A stretch of 64,000 bases of DNA from Allomeiothermus silvanus DSM 9946 (GTDB lineage Bacteria; Deinococcota; Deinococci; Deinococcales; Thermaceae): assembly GCF_000092125.1 (NCBI RefSeq), contig NC_014212.1, positions 702,001 to 766,000 on the forward strand. Reading direction: 5' to 3'. The notes under the pieces were generated by a model. It was not told where the DNA came from. It saw nothing but the letters and a program-made list of their open reading frames with translations, and searched no databases. Each line of letters begins with the position of its first letter. Position 1 is the stretch's first letter. Below are positions 1-8,759 of the stretch, one piece after another. Made by a program: the position numbers and the translations under genes.

Positions 1-22
1 ACCCGACCCATGGGAGTGCTCT

Positions 23-79
23 GGATTCAAAAAGACATCCTCTGGGGTTTTGGGTTTTGTAAACTGTCTTTTTGAATCC
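23..79. repeat. 15-bp perfect inverted repeat
   Basis: Arms at 23-37 (GGATTCAAAAAGACA) and 65-79 are exact reverse complements around a 27-base spacer. The repeat lies just past the 3' end of the minus-strand aminotransferase gene. It could act as a transcription terminator, or be the paired ends of a small mobile-element remnant. There is no clean T-run after the stem on the minus strand, so the role is uncertain. Confidence 0.6.
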
Positions 80-83
80 GGTA

Positions 84-1211
84 TTAGCTCGAGCGCAAGA
101 CCGCTGCCAACCTCTGGATGCCTTTCTTCAATTCAGCGGAGTCATAATAGGCAAAGCATAGCCGGAGTGCGTGGGCAAAGTTCCCTTGGCTGGAGAACCT
201 GACGCCCGGTTGGTAGCGAACCCCCGCCTGTATAGCCTGCTCCAATAAAACCTGCGAGTCTGCGGCGGGGTCTAGCTCGAGCCAGACAAAATACCCTCCC
301 TCCGGCGTGTAGCGGGGCCTTAATCCGTTTTGGCGCAGGGCTTCTAGCAACGTCTCCAATCGGCCCCGATAGGTGTTGCGGAGCTTGTGTAGGTGCTGTT
401 CTTGCAAGCCTAGCTCCAGGGCACTGCGCACGATGGCGGAGGCGAAAGGATTGAGCCCGCCCCCACTGGCCACCATGCCGTTACGGGTGAGGGTGTGCAG
501 CAACCTTGGAGCGGCTTGAATCCAGCCCAGGCGCAGCCCTGGGGCCAGGATCTTGGAGAACGAACCCAGGCTGAGCACGGTTCCCGCAGCGGCAAAGCTG
601 CCCAGCGAGAGGGGAGGGGACTGGTGGTAGTAGAGCAGTTGGTATACCTCGTCGGCCACGATCAAAAAGCCATATTCCTGGCTCAGTTCCACCAGCCGCT
701 TGCGGCGCTGTTGGCTCAGGGTGGCTCCGGTGGGGTTCTGAAAGGTAGGAATCGTGTAGACCAGCGCGGGCTGGTGCTGTCGTAGGGCAGCCTCGAGGGC
801 CGTGATATCCAGCCCGTCTGCATCGGTGGGCAGGGCCACGACTTCGAGGTGATGATCCCGGAAGATCCCCAGCGACAGAAAGTAGGTGGGCTCCTCGACA
901 AAAATCACCTGGCCGGGCCGGGTGAAGGCCGTGCAGATTAGGTCCAGGGCTTGCGATACGCCAGCGGTGACGAACAGGGTATCTGGCTCGAGGGAAAAAC
1001 CGTAGTGTCGGCTGAGAAACCCGGCCAGCTCAGTGCGGAAATAGCCGTCCCCAGGCTCGGCCCCATACTGCAAGAAAGCAGGGTTGCCTTGGGACAGGCG
1101 GTGCAGCGCGGCCTGGCGGAGTTCCTCCAGCGGCAGGAGCCCCAGGCTGGGATGTCCTACCCCAAGATCGATAACCCCTTGCGGGATGCGGGTCTGCGTA
1201 ACGTCGAGCAT
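84..1211 (-). CDS. PLP-dependent class I/II aminotransferase, MocR/LysN-like
   Basis: This 375-residue cytoplasmic enzyme has the fold-type I aminotransferase pattern: an N-terminal IDLGVGHPS segment, YGAEPGDG near residue 50, the NPTG loop (N159), the DEVY motif (D187, Y190) and the Schiff-base lysine K220 in SFSKILAPG. Such enzymes transfer amino groups from amino acids such as 2-aminoadipate, leucine or aromatic acids to 2-oxoglutarate; the MocR-type DNA-binding domain is absent. It is the last gene of the transporter/agmatinase operon, starting 8 bases after the ATPase gene. By context it probably deaminates the imported substrate or a product of it, but the exact substrate cannot be read from sequence. 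Confidence 0.88.
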   Translation of the reverse strand: MLDVTQTRIPQGVIDLGVGHPSLGLLPLEELRQAALHRLSQGNPAFLQYGAEPGDGYFRTELAGFLSRHYGFSLEPDTLFVTAGVSQALDLICTAFTRPGQVIFVEEPTYFLSLGIFRDHHLEVVALPTDADGLDITALEAALRQHQPALVYTIPTFQNPTGATLSQQRRKRLVELSQEYGFLIVADEVYQLLYYHQSPPLSLGSFAAAGTVLSLGSFSKILAPGLRLGWIQAAPRLLHTLTRNGMVASGGGLNPFASAIVRSALELGLQEQHLHKLRNTYRGRLETLLEALRQNGLRPRYTPEGGYFVWLELDPAADSQVLLEQAIQAGVRYQPGVRFSSQGNFAHALRLCFAYYDSAELKKGIQRLAAVLRSS

Positions 1212-1219
1212 GGTTGCCT

Positions 1220-1957
1220 CTAGTGGTGCAATACCCGCTGCAAAAAGGTCCGGGTGCGCTCATGGGTAGGGTTTTGGAAGATCACGCTGGGGGGAGCCTG
1301 CTCGAGGATCTGTCCCTGATCCATCACGATCACCCGGTCGGCCACCTCCTTGGCGAAGGCCATCTCGTGGGTCACTACCAGCATGGTCATGCCGCTTTCG
1401 GCCAGATCGCGCATCACGTCCAGTACCTCGCCGACCATCTCCGGGTCGAGCGCGCTGGTGGGTTCATCGAAGAGCATGATCTTAGGCTCCATGGCCAGCG
1501 CCCGGGCGATGGCCACCCGCTGCTGCTGCCCACCCGAGAGCTGGCCGGGATACTTGTGCGCCTGGTCGGCGATGCCCACCCGCTCGAGCAGCTCCATGGC
1601 TTTTCGCTCGGCTTGCTCCTTGGGCCACCGGCGGACCTTCTGCGGAGCCAAAGCCGCATTTTGCAGCACGGTCATGTGGGGAAAGAGGTTGAACTGCTGA
1701 AACACCATCCCCACCTCGCGCCGCACCGCTTCTAGGTTTTGGGCCGAACGCAAGGGGATGCCGTCTACGAAAACCTCGCCCTGCTGAAAGTCCTCGAGCC
1801 GGTTGATGCAGCGGATCAAGGTGGACTTGCCCGAGCCCGAAGGCCCTACGATCACCACCTTTTCGCCTGCGGCTACCTCGAGGTTCACTTCCCGCAGCAC
1901 GTGCAACCGGCCAAACCACTTGTTGAGCCCCTGAATCTGGATGATAGCCCCGCTCAT
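1220..1957 (-). CDS. Polar amino acid ABC transporter ATP-binding protein (GlnQ/HisP type)
   Basis: The 245-residue ATPase powers the importer encoded upstream. Walker [10 protein letters not shown] is at residues 38-46, the Q-loop is in VGMVFQQFN, the signature LSGGQQQRV is at 140-148 and Walker B IMLFDEP at 160-166, followed by the H-loop in VVTHE. The reading frame stays open upstream, but the start at [10 protein letters not shown] is preferred because it overlaps the agmatinase stop as ATGA and gives the usual family length. Translational coupling to the agmatinase gene is likely. The sequence matches the polar amino acid (PAAT) transporter class. Confidence 0.95.
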   Translation of the reverse strand: MSGAIIQIQGLNKWFGRLHVLREVNLEVAAGEKVVIVGPSGSGKSTLIRCINRLEDFQQGEVFVDGIPLRSAQNLEAVRREVGMVFQQFNLFPHMTVLQNAALAPQKVRRWPKEQAERKAMELLERVGIADQAHKYPGQLSGGQQQRVAIARALAMEPKIMLFDEPTSALDPEMVGEVLDVMRDLAESGMTMLVVTHEMAFAKEVADRVIVMDQGQILEQAPPSVIFQNPTHERTRTFLQRVLHH

Positions 1958-2901
1958 CCGCCCTCCTTCTTGCGCAGGGCCAGCAGCGAGATCAACTCGT
2001 AGATCAGGTTCCCCCCTAAATAGGCGGTGATCTCGCCGGGGTCGAGGGCCGGTAGCACCTCCACCACATCGGCAGCTTTGAAGTGCAACCCCCGTAGCCC
2101 CCGCACCAGCTTCATGATCTCGCGGCTGGTGAAGCCCTCCACCTCGGGGGTGCCGGTGCCGGGGGCATAGGCCGGGTCTACCGAGTCGATGTCGATGCTG
2201 ATAAAGCACGGATGCTGACCTACCCGGCGGTGGATGCGCTCTAGGGCAGCCTCCAGCCCGATCTCCTGGAGTTCGTACATGGTGATGAGCTCGTAGCCGA
2301 GGTCGCGGGTGCCCTGGTAGTCCTCAGGGCCGTAGTTGGAACCCCGAATGCCCACCTGGATGGACTTGTGGGGGTCCACCAGCCCTTCTTCGACCGCGCG
2401 GCGGAAGGGGGTGCCGTGGTTGTATTTGCGCCCGAAATACTGATCCAGGGTGTCCAGGTGGGCGTCAATGTGCACCAGAGCTAGCGGTCCATACACCTTA
2501 GCCAAACCGCGCAGCTCGCCTAGGGTAACGGAGTGGTCGCCGCCCATGGCGATGGGGGTGACCCCGGATCGGGCGATCTTCTCGAACTCCGATTCGATGC
2601 GGGCGTAGGTGTCCTCGATATAGCCCGGCACGACCGGCACGTCGCCATAGTCCACCCCGGAGAGGTAATCGAAGATCTTCACATTCCAATAGGGGTTCCA
2701 GGGCCTAAGCATGATCGAGACCCGACGGATGCCCTCGGGGCCAAAGCGGGCTCCGGGGCGGTGGGTGGTGGCATCGTCCCAGGGGATGCCCAGCACCACG
2801 AAGTCTACGTTCTCCAGGGTGCGTACATGGGGAAGGCGCATAAAGGTGCGTACCCCGGCAAAGCGGGGGGACTCGAGGGAATGGGCAGGCTGGTATTTCA
2901 T
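1954..2901 (-). CDS. Agmatinase / ureohydrolase family enzyme
   Basis: The 315-residue protein belongs to the arginase/agmatinase family, which splits a guanidino group off as urea using two manganese ions. Visible metal ligands are H123 in GGDHSVT, D146/H148/D150 in DAHLDT, and D237/D239 in SIDIDSVDP. The N-terminal GIPWDD and PGARFGP motifs favour agmatinase or guanidinobutyrase over arginase. It sits between the regulator and the ABC ATPase in one operon, so the imported molecule is probably a guanidino compound such as agmatine or guanidinobutyrate. A second, shorter family member lies at 33156-33968. Confidence 0.88.
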   Translation of the reverse strand: MKYQPAHSLESPRFAGVRTFMRLPHVRTLENVDFVVLGIPWDDATTHRPGARFGPEGIRRVSIMLRPWNPYWNVKIFDYLSGVDYGDVPVVPGYIEDTYARIESEFEKIARSGVTPIAMGGDHSVTLGELRGLAKVYGPLALVHIDAHLDTLDQYFGRKYNHGTPFRRAVEEGLVDPHKSIQVGIRGSNYGPEDYQGTRDLGYELITMYELQEIGLEAALERIHRRVGQHPCFISIDIDSVDPAYAPGTGTPEVEGFTSREIMKLVRGLRGLHFKAADVVEVLPALDPGEITAYLGGNLIYELISLLALRKKEGG

Positions 2902-2911
2902 GGTTTCCTCT

Positions 2912-3475
2912 TCAGGGGGCTGGGCTCAGCACCCACAGCACCACCGCGCGGCTTTTGCCCAGGTTGCGCCAGGTATGGGGTTCTTGACCACAGAAGGTCA
3001 GGCTGTCGCCGGGGTGCAGGGTGTAGCGGGCCTCGCCCACGGTGAACTCCAGGCTCCCCTCGAGCACCGTGACGAAATCGGTATCGGCGGGGAAGATGTA
3101 GAGTTCTTTTCCCCCGTGTCCGCCGGGCTCGATCTCGGTGCGCAAGACCATAATCTCCCCCCGCAAGCCCCGCGAGAGGATGAAGTCTTGCACCCCCTGC
3201 CCGCCAAAGTTGGCGCTCGGGGCTTCTTCGGCCCGTACCAGGTTGGTTTTGGGTGGGTCGAAGAGCGAACCTGGCTGGATGCCCAGCGCCCCGCAAACCT
3301 TGAGCAGCGAGGCCACCGAGGCTGCCGTGGCGTCTCGCTCGAGGCGGCTGATAAAGGATTTGTCCAGCCCGCTGCGCTTGGCGACTTGCTCCAGGGTGAA
3401 CCCCTTGGCCAATCGGGTGGCCCGTAGCCGCTGGCCGATGGGAAAGGAGGGGGGTGGAGAGCTGGCTCGGGCCAT
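2912..3475 (-). CDS. XRE-family regulator with C-terminal cupin sensor (PuuR-like)
   Basis: Residues about 10-65 form a helix-turn-helix (GQRLRATRLAKGFTLEQVA, then KSFISRLERD). Residues about 110-185 form a cupin barrel with the HPGDSLTF and EPHTWRN segments that probably bind a small ligand. Regulators of this shape control polyamine and amino acid catabolism, PuuR of Escherichia coli being the best known. The gene lies inside the operon it probably controls, 2 bases after the permease stop and 10 before the agmatinase start. The palindrome at 5040-5056, directly upstream of the operon promoter, is the best candidate operator. Confidence 0.88.
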   Translation of the reverse strand: MARASSPPPSFPIGQRLRATRLAKGFTLEQVAKRSGLDKSFISRLERDATAASVASLLKVCGALGIQPGSLFDPPKTNLVRAEEAPSANFGGQGVQDFILSRGLRGEIMVLRTEIEPGGHGGKELYIFPADTDFVTVLEGSLEFTVGEARYTLHPGDSLTFCGQEPHTWRNLGKSRAVVLWVLSPAP

Positions 3476-3477
3476 GT

Positions 3478-4128
3478 TCAGCGCACTTGCCAGCGGGCCT
3501 CGAGTTGCCGCGCCACAAAGCTCAGGATCACCGTCATCACCAGATAGATCAGCGAGACCGCCAGGTACATTTCGAAGGGCTTGAAGGTGCGGGCCGAGAT
3601 GAGCTGCCCGGCCCGGGTTAGCTCGACCACTGCGATGGCCGACAGCAGCGAGGAGTTCTTGAGCAAGGCGATGCCCTCATTGACCAGCGGGGGGATTACC
3701 CGGATAAACGCTTGCGGCAGGATGATGTAGCGCAGGGTCTGGGTAGGGCTAAATCCCAGCGAAAGCGCCGCCTCGCGCTGGCCTTTGGGAATGCTTTGGA
3801 TGCCCGCGCGCAGGATTTCGGCCACGTAGGCGCTGGAGTTGATGCTGAAAGCGATCACCCCGGCTACAAACTCGTTGATCTGCTGCTGGGTGAGCTGGGG
3901 AATGCCGAAGAAGATCAGGAAGATCTGCACCAGCAGTGGTGTGCCGCGCAGCAGCTCGATGTAGCCCAGGGTCAGCCCGGAAAGCCAACGGATGGGAGAC
4001 ATCCTGGCCAGCGCCACCAATGTGCCTAGGAAGACCCCAAAGATCAGCGAGAGCGCGGTGATGCGCAGGGTTACCCAGGCTCCTTGGAGCAAGAACGGTA
4101 GGCTATCGCGGATCAGGCCGAAGTCCAT
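3478..4128 (-). CDS. Amino acid ABC transporter permease (HisM/GlnP family)
   Basis: The 216-residue inner-membrane protein has about five hydrophobic segments and the cytoplasmic EAA loop (REAALSLGFSPTQTLR, then LPQAFIRVIPPL) that docks onto the ATPase. It is a single permease gene, so the transporter is likely a homodimeric permease with the ATPase at 1220-1957 and the binding protein at 4223-4966. The start follows the binding-protein gene by about 94 bases, and the stop nearly touches the regulator start. Confidence 0.93.
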   Translation of the reverse strand: MDFGLIRDSLPFLLQGAWVTLRITALSLIFGVFLGTLVALARMSPIRWLSGLTLGYIELLRGTPLLVQIFLIFFGIPQLTQQQINEFVAGVIAFSINSSAYVAEILRAGIQSIPKGQREAALSLGFSPTQTLRYIILPQAFIRVIPPLVNEGIALLKNSSLLSAIAVVELTRAGQLISARTFKPFEMYLAVSLIYLVMTVILSFVARQLEARWQVR

Positions 4129-4222
4129 AAAGAAAGGTCAGGGTTGAGCAGTTGAGGTATTGCTTAGGCCAGCCAACGGAAAGAGAAGAGGGAAGACCCT
4201 TTCTTCCCCCTTCCCGCTACCT

Positions 4223-4966
4223 TTATTTGAACCATTTGGCCGCAAGTTCATCCATCTTGCCGTTTTGCTCTAACTTTTCGATGGCCGCATCGATGGCCTG
4301 GCGCAAATCCCCGCAGTCTTTGCGCAGGGCCAGCCCGGTGTCTACCTGGTTGAGTTCGGCCACGATCTTGAGGTCGGGGTATTGCTTGAGGAAGGCCCGG
4401 CCCACGAAGCGGTGCACGATCAGGGCGTCAGCCTGGCGGGTGTTCACCGCCAGAGCGGCGTCGGTGTAGAGATTGTAGGACTTGACCTGGGCTCCTTTGA
4501 CCCCACTGGCGATCTTTTCCTGGGCGCTGCCGATCTGTACCGCTACTTTCTTGCCCGCCAGGTCTTCGAGCTTGCTGATCCCGCTGGTCTCCTTGCGGGT
4601 GATGATCACGTTGGGTCCGGAGATATAAGGCCGGGTGAAGTCCACCGACTTCTTGCGCTCCTCGGTGATGGTGAGCCCGGCGGCGATGACGTCAATCTTC
4701 TTGGAGAGTAAGGCCGGGATCAGCCCATCAAAGCTCTGGCCGATGACGCTGACCTTGAGGCCCAACTCCCCTGCGATAGCGTTGATGAGGTCCACGTCAA
4801 AGCCGATGATCTTGTTGTCCTTGTCCAGCGACTCGAAGGGGGGGTAGTCGGGGCTGGTGCCGACGGTCAGACCATTGGCTTTGGCGCTCGCCAAGCAGCT
4901 TTGGGCCAGGGTGCTCGAGGCCCCCAACAGCCCCACCAAAGCCAGCACAGCAAACCATTTGCGCAT
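4223..4966 (-). CDS. Periplasmic amino acid/amine-binding protein of an ABC importer (SBP family 3)
   Basis: The 247-residue protein starts with a signal peptide (MRKWFAVLALVGLLGASSTLAQS) and continues with the family-3 binding fold: TVGTSPDYPPFE, IIGFDVDL and the DVIAAGLTIT..R signature, then DFTRPY. It captures the substrate for the permease and ATPase downstream. An in-frame start seven codons upstream exists, but ATG 4966 is chosen because AGGAGG lies directly before it and the signal peptide then begins correctly. It is the first gene of the operon, as is common for binding proteins that must be abundant. Confidence 0.93.
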   Translation of the reverse strand: MRKWFAVLALVGLLGASSTLAQSCLASAKANGLTVGTSPDYPPFESLDKDNKIIGFDVDLINAIAGELGLKVSVIGQSFDGLIPALLSKKIDVIAAGLTITEERKKSVDFTRPYISGPNVIITRKETSGISKLEDLAGKKVAVQIGSAQEKIASGVKGAQVKSYNLYTDAALAVNTRQADALIVHRFVGRAFLKQYPDLKIVAELNQVDTGLALRKDCGDLRQAIDAAIEKLEQNGKMDELAAKWFK

Positions 4967-5005
4967 AGTTTCCTCCTGGGCGTACACCGCGTTAACGGTG
5001 GAGGC

Positions 5006-5056
5006 AGTCTAACACCCTTTTGATCTATAGGCAATATTAGTTGCACTATGTGCAAC
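5006..5056 (-). promoter_or_regulatory. Operon promoter with palindromic operator
   Basis: On the minus strand TTGCCT (5034-5029), a 17-base spacer and TAGACT (5011-5006) form a sigma-A-type promoter for the binding-protein operon. Immediately upstream, GTTGCAC-tat-GTGCAAC (5040-5056) is a perfect 7-bp dyad. Its position just before the -35 box fits a regulator site, most simply for the operon's own XRE-cupin protein. Confidence 0.65.
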
Positions 5057-5131
5057 CAACTCTGCACGGCGCGGATCAGATATCCCCCTTACTACCGGGC
5101 TCGAGGTATCTCTTCTGGGCGAGGGCCTGCC

Positions 5132-6079
5132 TCAGCCAGACTTGGCGAATTCCAGCAGCTCCGCGAGCTTTGCTGTGGCCAGCCCCACCACCCGGTCGCC
5201 CCCCCCGTAATAGAGCCGCCACACCCCCTCCCGCACCACCAGTCCCTCGGCGAAGACTACGTTGGGAACGGTTCCCTCGCGCTCGTACGGGGCCTCTGCT
5301 TGCAGCAGGGGGGTTTCGCTGCGCGCCAGTAGCTGGCTCGGGTCTCCCGCACTGAAGAGGGCCGCCCCCACTGCGTAGACGTTGCGGTGATCGCGGCCGT
5401 TGTAGATGAGCAGGATTCCCTTGGGAGTGAGCAAAGGGGGTGGACCGGGCTCCACCCCACCCTCATCCCACATTCCCGGGCGCGGTTTGAGTACCGCTTC
5501 CGGCTCCACCCGCCAGCGCCGCAGGTCACGGGAGGTGGCGAGCTGGATCTCCCGGTCGCCAAAGTACATGAAGTATAGCCCATCCAGCGGCTGATCGAGG
5601 ATGGCTCCGGCTTTGTTCCAAGGGGTGTCGATGATCACACCTAGTTTTCGCCACTCCCGCAGATCCTCCGACACCGCTAGCCGGGTTTGTGCCACCCGGC
5701 GGCCATCGTATCCGGTGTAGGTGAGGTAGTAGCGCCCGCCGATCCTGACTAGCCGAGGGTCTTCCACCCCGCCGGCTTCACCAGGGTCGCTCGGGGAGAG
5801 CACCGGCTGGCTCTCCCGCACAAAATGCAACCCATCACTCGAGGTGGCCAGCCCCAGCCGGGAGATCCCTTGAGGGTCTTGGGCCCGGTAGAGCATCCAG
5901 TAGTGTCCGTCCGCGTAGATCACCGCTGGGTTGAACACTGCCAGGGCTTCCCAACCCTGACCTTGGGGGGTGAGAAGCGGGTTCTCCAAGGCCCGGGTGA
6001 AAGGGCCGGGGAGGCTCGAGCTAACGTTTTCTGCTGTCCCGCCTAGCAGGGCCAGCAAGATCAAGGGGAGTATCCGCAT
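5132..6079 (-). CDS. Secreted GH130/GH43-like glycoside hydrolase or phosphorylase
   Basis: The 315-residue product begins with a short signal peptide (MRILPLILLALLGG) and is then built of repeated beta-propeller blades: NPAVIYADGHYWMLYRAQ, GVEDPRLVRIGGRYYLTYTGYD, GAILDQPLDGLYFMYFGD and VVREGVWRLYYGGGDRVVGLA. This pattern is typical of the five-bladed GH130 family of mannoside phosphorylases and hydrolases. The ED in GVEDPRL matches the family catalytic region. The exported location suggests a hydrolase rather than a phosphorylase. The start is set at the signal peptide; 13 further codons are open upstream. It is transcribed alone and divergently from the next gene. Confidence 0.75.
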   Translation of the reverse strand: MRILPLILLALLGGTAENVSSSLPGPFTRALENPLLTPQGQGWEALAVFNPAVIYADGHYWMLYRAQDPQGISRLGLATSSDGLHFVRESQPVLSPSDPGEAGGVEDPRLVRIGGRYYLTYTGYDGRRVAQTRLAVSEDLREWRKLGVIIDTPWNKAGAILDQPLDGLYFMYFGDREIQLATSRDLRRWRVEPEAVLKPRPGMWDEGGVEPGPPPLLTPKGILLIYNGRDHRNVYAVGAALFSAGDPSQLLARSETPLLQAEAPYEREGTVPNVVFAEGLVVREGVWRLYYGGGDRVVGLATAKLAELLEFAKSG

Positions 6080-6191
6080 CTTAGGGTCACTATACGCCGC
6101 GCTTATCAACCAGGGCACATGCGCCTGCTAAACGTTTTGTACGGGGTAAATTCGTTTAGCATAAGGTGTGCGATACAGTGAGAATTGCTAG

Positions 6192-8549
6192 GTGGAAGAT
6201 TCTTCGCGGGATGGCCGAAGGAGATCCCGGGGAGCAGGGGTTATGGACGTAGGTTGGTGGGATAGCGACGGCAGCGTTTACACAGGGGGCTTGTACCGAC
6301 TGCCCCTGCAGCCATACCCCCTGATCGGCCGCCAGAGGGATCTGAACGCAGCCGAGGCGCTCCTTTTACGCGGCGACGTGCGGCTCTTTACCGTCGTGGG
6401 GCCACCCGGCGTGGGCAAGACACGGTTTGCGCTCGAGTTGGCCTCGAGGGTCGCTCCCCGATTTAGCGAGGGCGTGGCCTTCGTGGATCTAGCACCTGTA
6501 CGCGAGGCAGGTCTAGTTCTTGACGCGGTCGCCCGCGTGCTCGGCGTGGCCGAACATCCGGACCGCACCATGCTAGCGCAGCTCCAACGTCACCTTGGGA
6601 ACCAAAGCCTACTCCTGATCCTCGACAACCTCGAGCACGTGATCGCTGCCGCGGCGGATCTGGCTGGGCTACTGGAGGCCAGCCCGCAGGTCAAACTGCT
6701 CGTCACCAGCCGTCAGCCGCTGCACCTCCGCTGGGAGCACAGGTATAACCTCCTTCCGCTTACCCTGCCTGACGCAGCGGCAGGATTGGAGGATGCTTTG
6801 CTCCGCTACCCCGCCACGGCCCTCTTTCTAGAGCGGGCCCGCATGGCAGATGCCGCTTTCTCAGTAGATGCAGGGAGGACCCTGGCCGTCGTGGAGATCT
6901 GCCGCCGGTTGGATGGGCTTCCCCTGGCGATCGAACTGGCAGCGGCCTGGACCGCCGTGCTGGGGCCGGAGGCGGTTCTGTCCCGGCTATTGGCTCACCG
7001 GGTCTTCCCTTTAGGCAGTTCACGCGACGGGCCTGAGCGACAGCGCACCCTCTTTGACGCCATCGCCTGGAGCTACGACCTCCTAAATGAGGCAGAGCGC
7101 CGGGTATTTCGTGCTCTGGGCGCCTTTGCTGGCGAGACTCCCCTCGAGGCCATCGAGGCCGTATGCGAGGGGCTCGGGGTGGATGTGCTGACCCCGGTCG
7201 CGGGGCTTGTCGATAAGAACCTGCTGCTGCGGGTGGGCGAGGGCGAAACGCGCTTTCGCATGCTGGAGACCATCCGTAGCTTCGCTGAGGAGCAACTCGA
7301 GCGCATGGGCGAGGCGACTGTGGTGCGCCATCGCCACGCGGCCTGGTTCCTTGGCCTGGCCCGGCGGGCCGAACGGTTTATCTGGAGTGAGCACCAGGCG
7401 GTCTGGCTTCTTCGCCTGGAGCGGGCTCACGACAACGTCCGCCTGGCCCTGAACTGGTGCTTCAGCGGCGGGGATGAGGAAACAGGGGTGCTGCTGGTGG
7501 CTGCCATGCATCGCTTCTGGTTTGCCCGTGGGTATATCCGCGAAGGCCGAAAGTGGAATGAGCTAGCGGCATCAAAGCGGCAGGTCTCCGACCGGGGACG
7601 CGCACTGGCTCTCAGAAACCTGGCCTTTTTCCTCACCCAGCAGGGTGAGGCGGAACAGGCGCTCGGCTTGGCAGAACAGGCCGCGGCCTTAGCCCGATCG
7701 GTGGGCGAGCCTTCGCTCTTGGCCTGGATCCTGCACGGTCTGGCCTTGGTGACGGATGCGGTGGGGGATATCGAACGTTCCGAGCGCCTAAACCGTGAGA
7801 TTTTGGACCGCGCGCGCCAAGCAGGGGACGAGGCGCTGGCCATCCGGGCGCTGGGTGGCATCGGGAGCGTGCTCCACCGGCGAGGCGATATTTCGCAGGC
7901 GCGGACGTTCTTCGAGGAAGCCCTGGCGCTGGCTCGCCCGCGCCACGACAAATGGCTGATGAGCGTCGTCACCCGCAACCTCGGTCTGGCCCTGGCGTCT
8001 GAAGACCCTGCTCAAGCCCTGGCGCTGCTGCAGGAGAGCCTGGCCCTAGCCTACGAGATCGGCCATCGCTCACTAACGGTGCGCGGTCTGGAGGCTCTGG
8101 CTGGCCTCCAAGCTCAGGCCGAAGCCGCGGCCAAGTTGCTGGGTGCCTCCGAGGTTTTCCGGGATGCTTTTGGGTTGAAGCGTGGGAGTTCGTCAGAGGC
8201 GTGGGTGGCTGCCGTGCGCGAGCGTCTGGGGCCTGCCGCGTTCGAGGCCGCCTGGAATCAGGGGCAGGCGATGACCCCCGGCGAGGCGGTGGCTCTGGCC
8301 CTGGGGCGGGGCGCTCCGCTGCCGATAGCGCAGGTTCAGCGTCCCGGTGGGCTGACCGACCGCGAAATCCAGGTTGTTTGGGAGATCGCTAGCGGCCTGA
8401 CCAACCGGCAAATAGCAGAAAAACTGGAGATCTCCCAGCGCACCGTGGACGCTCACGTACAGAACATCCTGAACAAACTGGGGGTGGAAAAACGCACGCA
8501 GATCGCTGTCTGGGCCTCGAGGCATCTCAAGGAGGACCCATCTCCCTAG
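6192..8549 (+). CDS. Large ATPase-TPR-LuxR transcription regulator
   Basis: The protein (up to 785 residues) has an NB-ARC/STAND-like ATPase with Walker A GPPGVGKT (70-77), Walker B LLILDNLEHV, LLVTSRQPL and GLPLAIELAA. A helical repeat region of TPR type covers roughly residues 420-650. A LuxR-type DNA-binding domain closes it (LTDREIQVVWEIASGLTNRQIAE, then TVDAHVQNIL). Such proteins are thought to be ATP-dependent switches that bind DNA after sensing a ligand. The GTG start at 6192 and the ATG at 6243, which has a GGAG-like site before it, are both possible. The neighbouring secreted cupin gene is a natural candidate target. The ligand is unknown. Confidence 0.87.
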   Translation: MEDSSRDGRRRSRGAGVMDVGWWDSDGSVYTGGLYRLPLQPYPLIGRQRDLNAAEALLLRGDVRLFTVVGPPGVGKTRFALELASRVAPRFSEGVAFVDLAPVREAGLVLDAVARVLGVAEHPDRTMLAQLQRHLGNQSLLLILDNLEHVIAAAADLAGLLEASPQVKLLVTSRQPLHLRWEHRYNLLPLTLPDAAAGLEDALLRYPATALFLERARMADAAFSVDAGRTLAVVEICRRLDGLPLAIELAAAWTAVLGPEAVLSRLLAHRVFPLGSSRDGPERQRTLFDAIAWSYDLLNEAERRVFRALGAFAGETPLEAIEAVCEGLGVDVLTPVAGLVDKNLLLRVGEGETRFRMLETIRSFAEEQLERMGEATVVRHRHAAWFLGLARRAERFIWSEHQAVWLLRLERAHDNVRLALNWCFSGGDEETGVLLVAAMHRFWFARGYIREGRKWNELAASKRQVSDRGRALALRNLAFFLTQQGEAEQALGLAEQAAALARSVGEPSLLAWILHGLALVTDAVGDIERSERLNREILDRARQAGDEALAIRALGGIGSVLHRRGDISQARTFFEEALALARPRHDKWLMSVVTRNLGLALASEDPAQALALLQESLALAYEIGHRSLTVRGLEALAGLQAQAEAAAKLLGASEVFRDAFGLKRGSSSEAWVAAVRERLGPAAFEAAWNQGQAMTPGEAVALALGRGAPLPIAQVQRPGGLTDREIQVVWEIASGLTNRQIAEKLEISQRTVDAHVQNILNKLGVEKRTQIAVWASRHLKEDPSP

Positions 8550-8759
8550 CTATGGGCAGGTCCAGCCGTGGTGCTTGGGTGTGAGTAACCCCTACAGGCG
8601 AAGGGTGTGCGAGAGCTTTCTCCCCTAAATGCAAAGGACGCTCGGTGGGGTAAATCCGCTGAGGGGTACTTAAGTAGATTTGCGGATGACAGCAGACTGT
8701 CTACAGCGCACCATAAGCACGAACACGCGCGACGGAAGCGTGCTCAGGAGGTGGACTCT

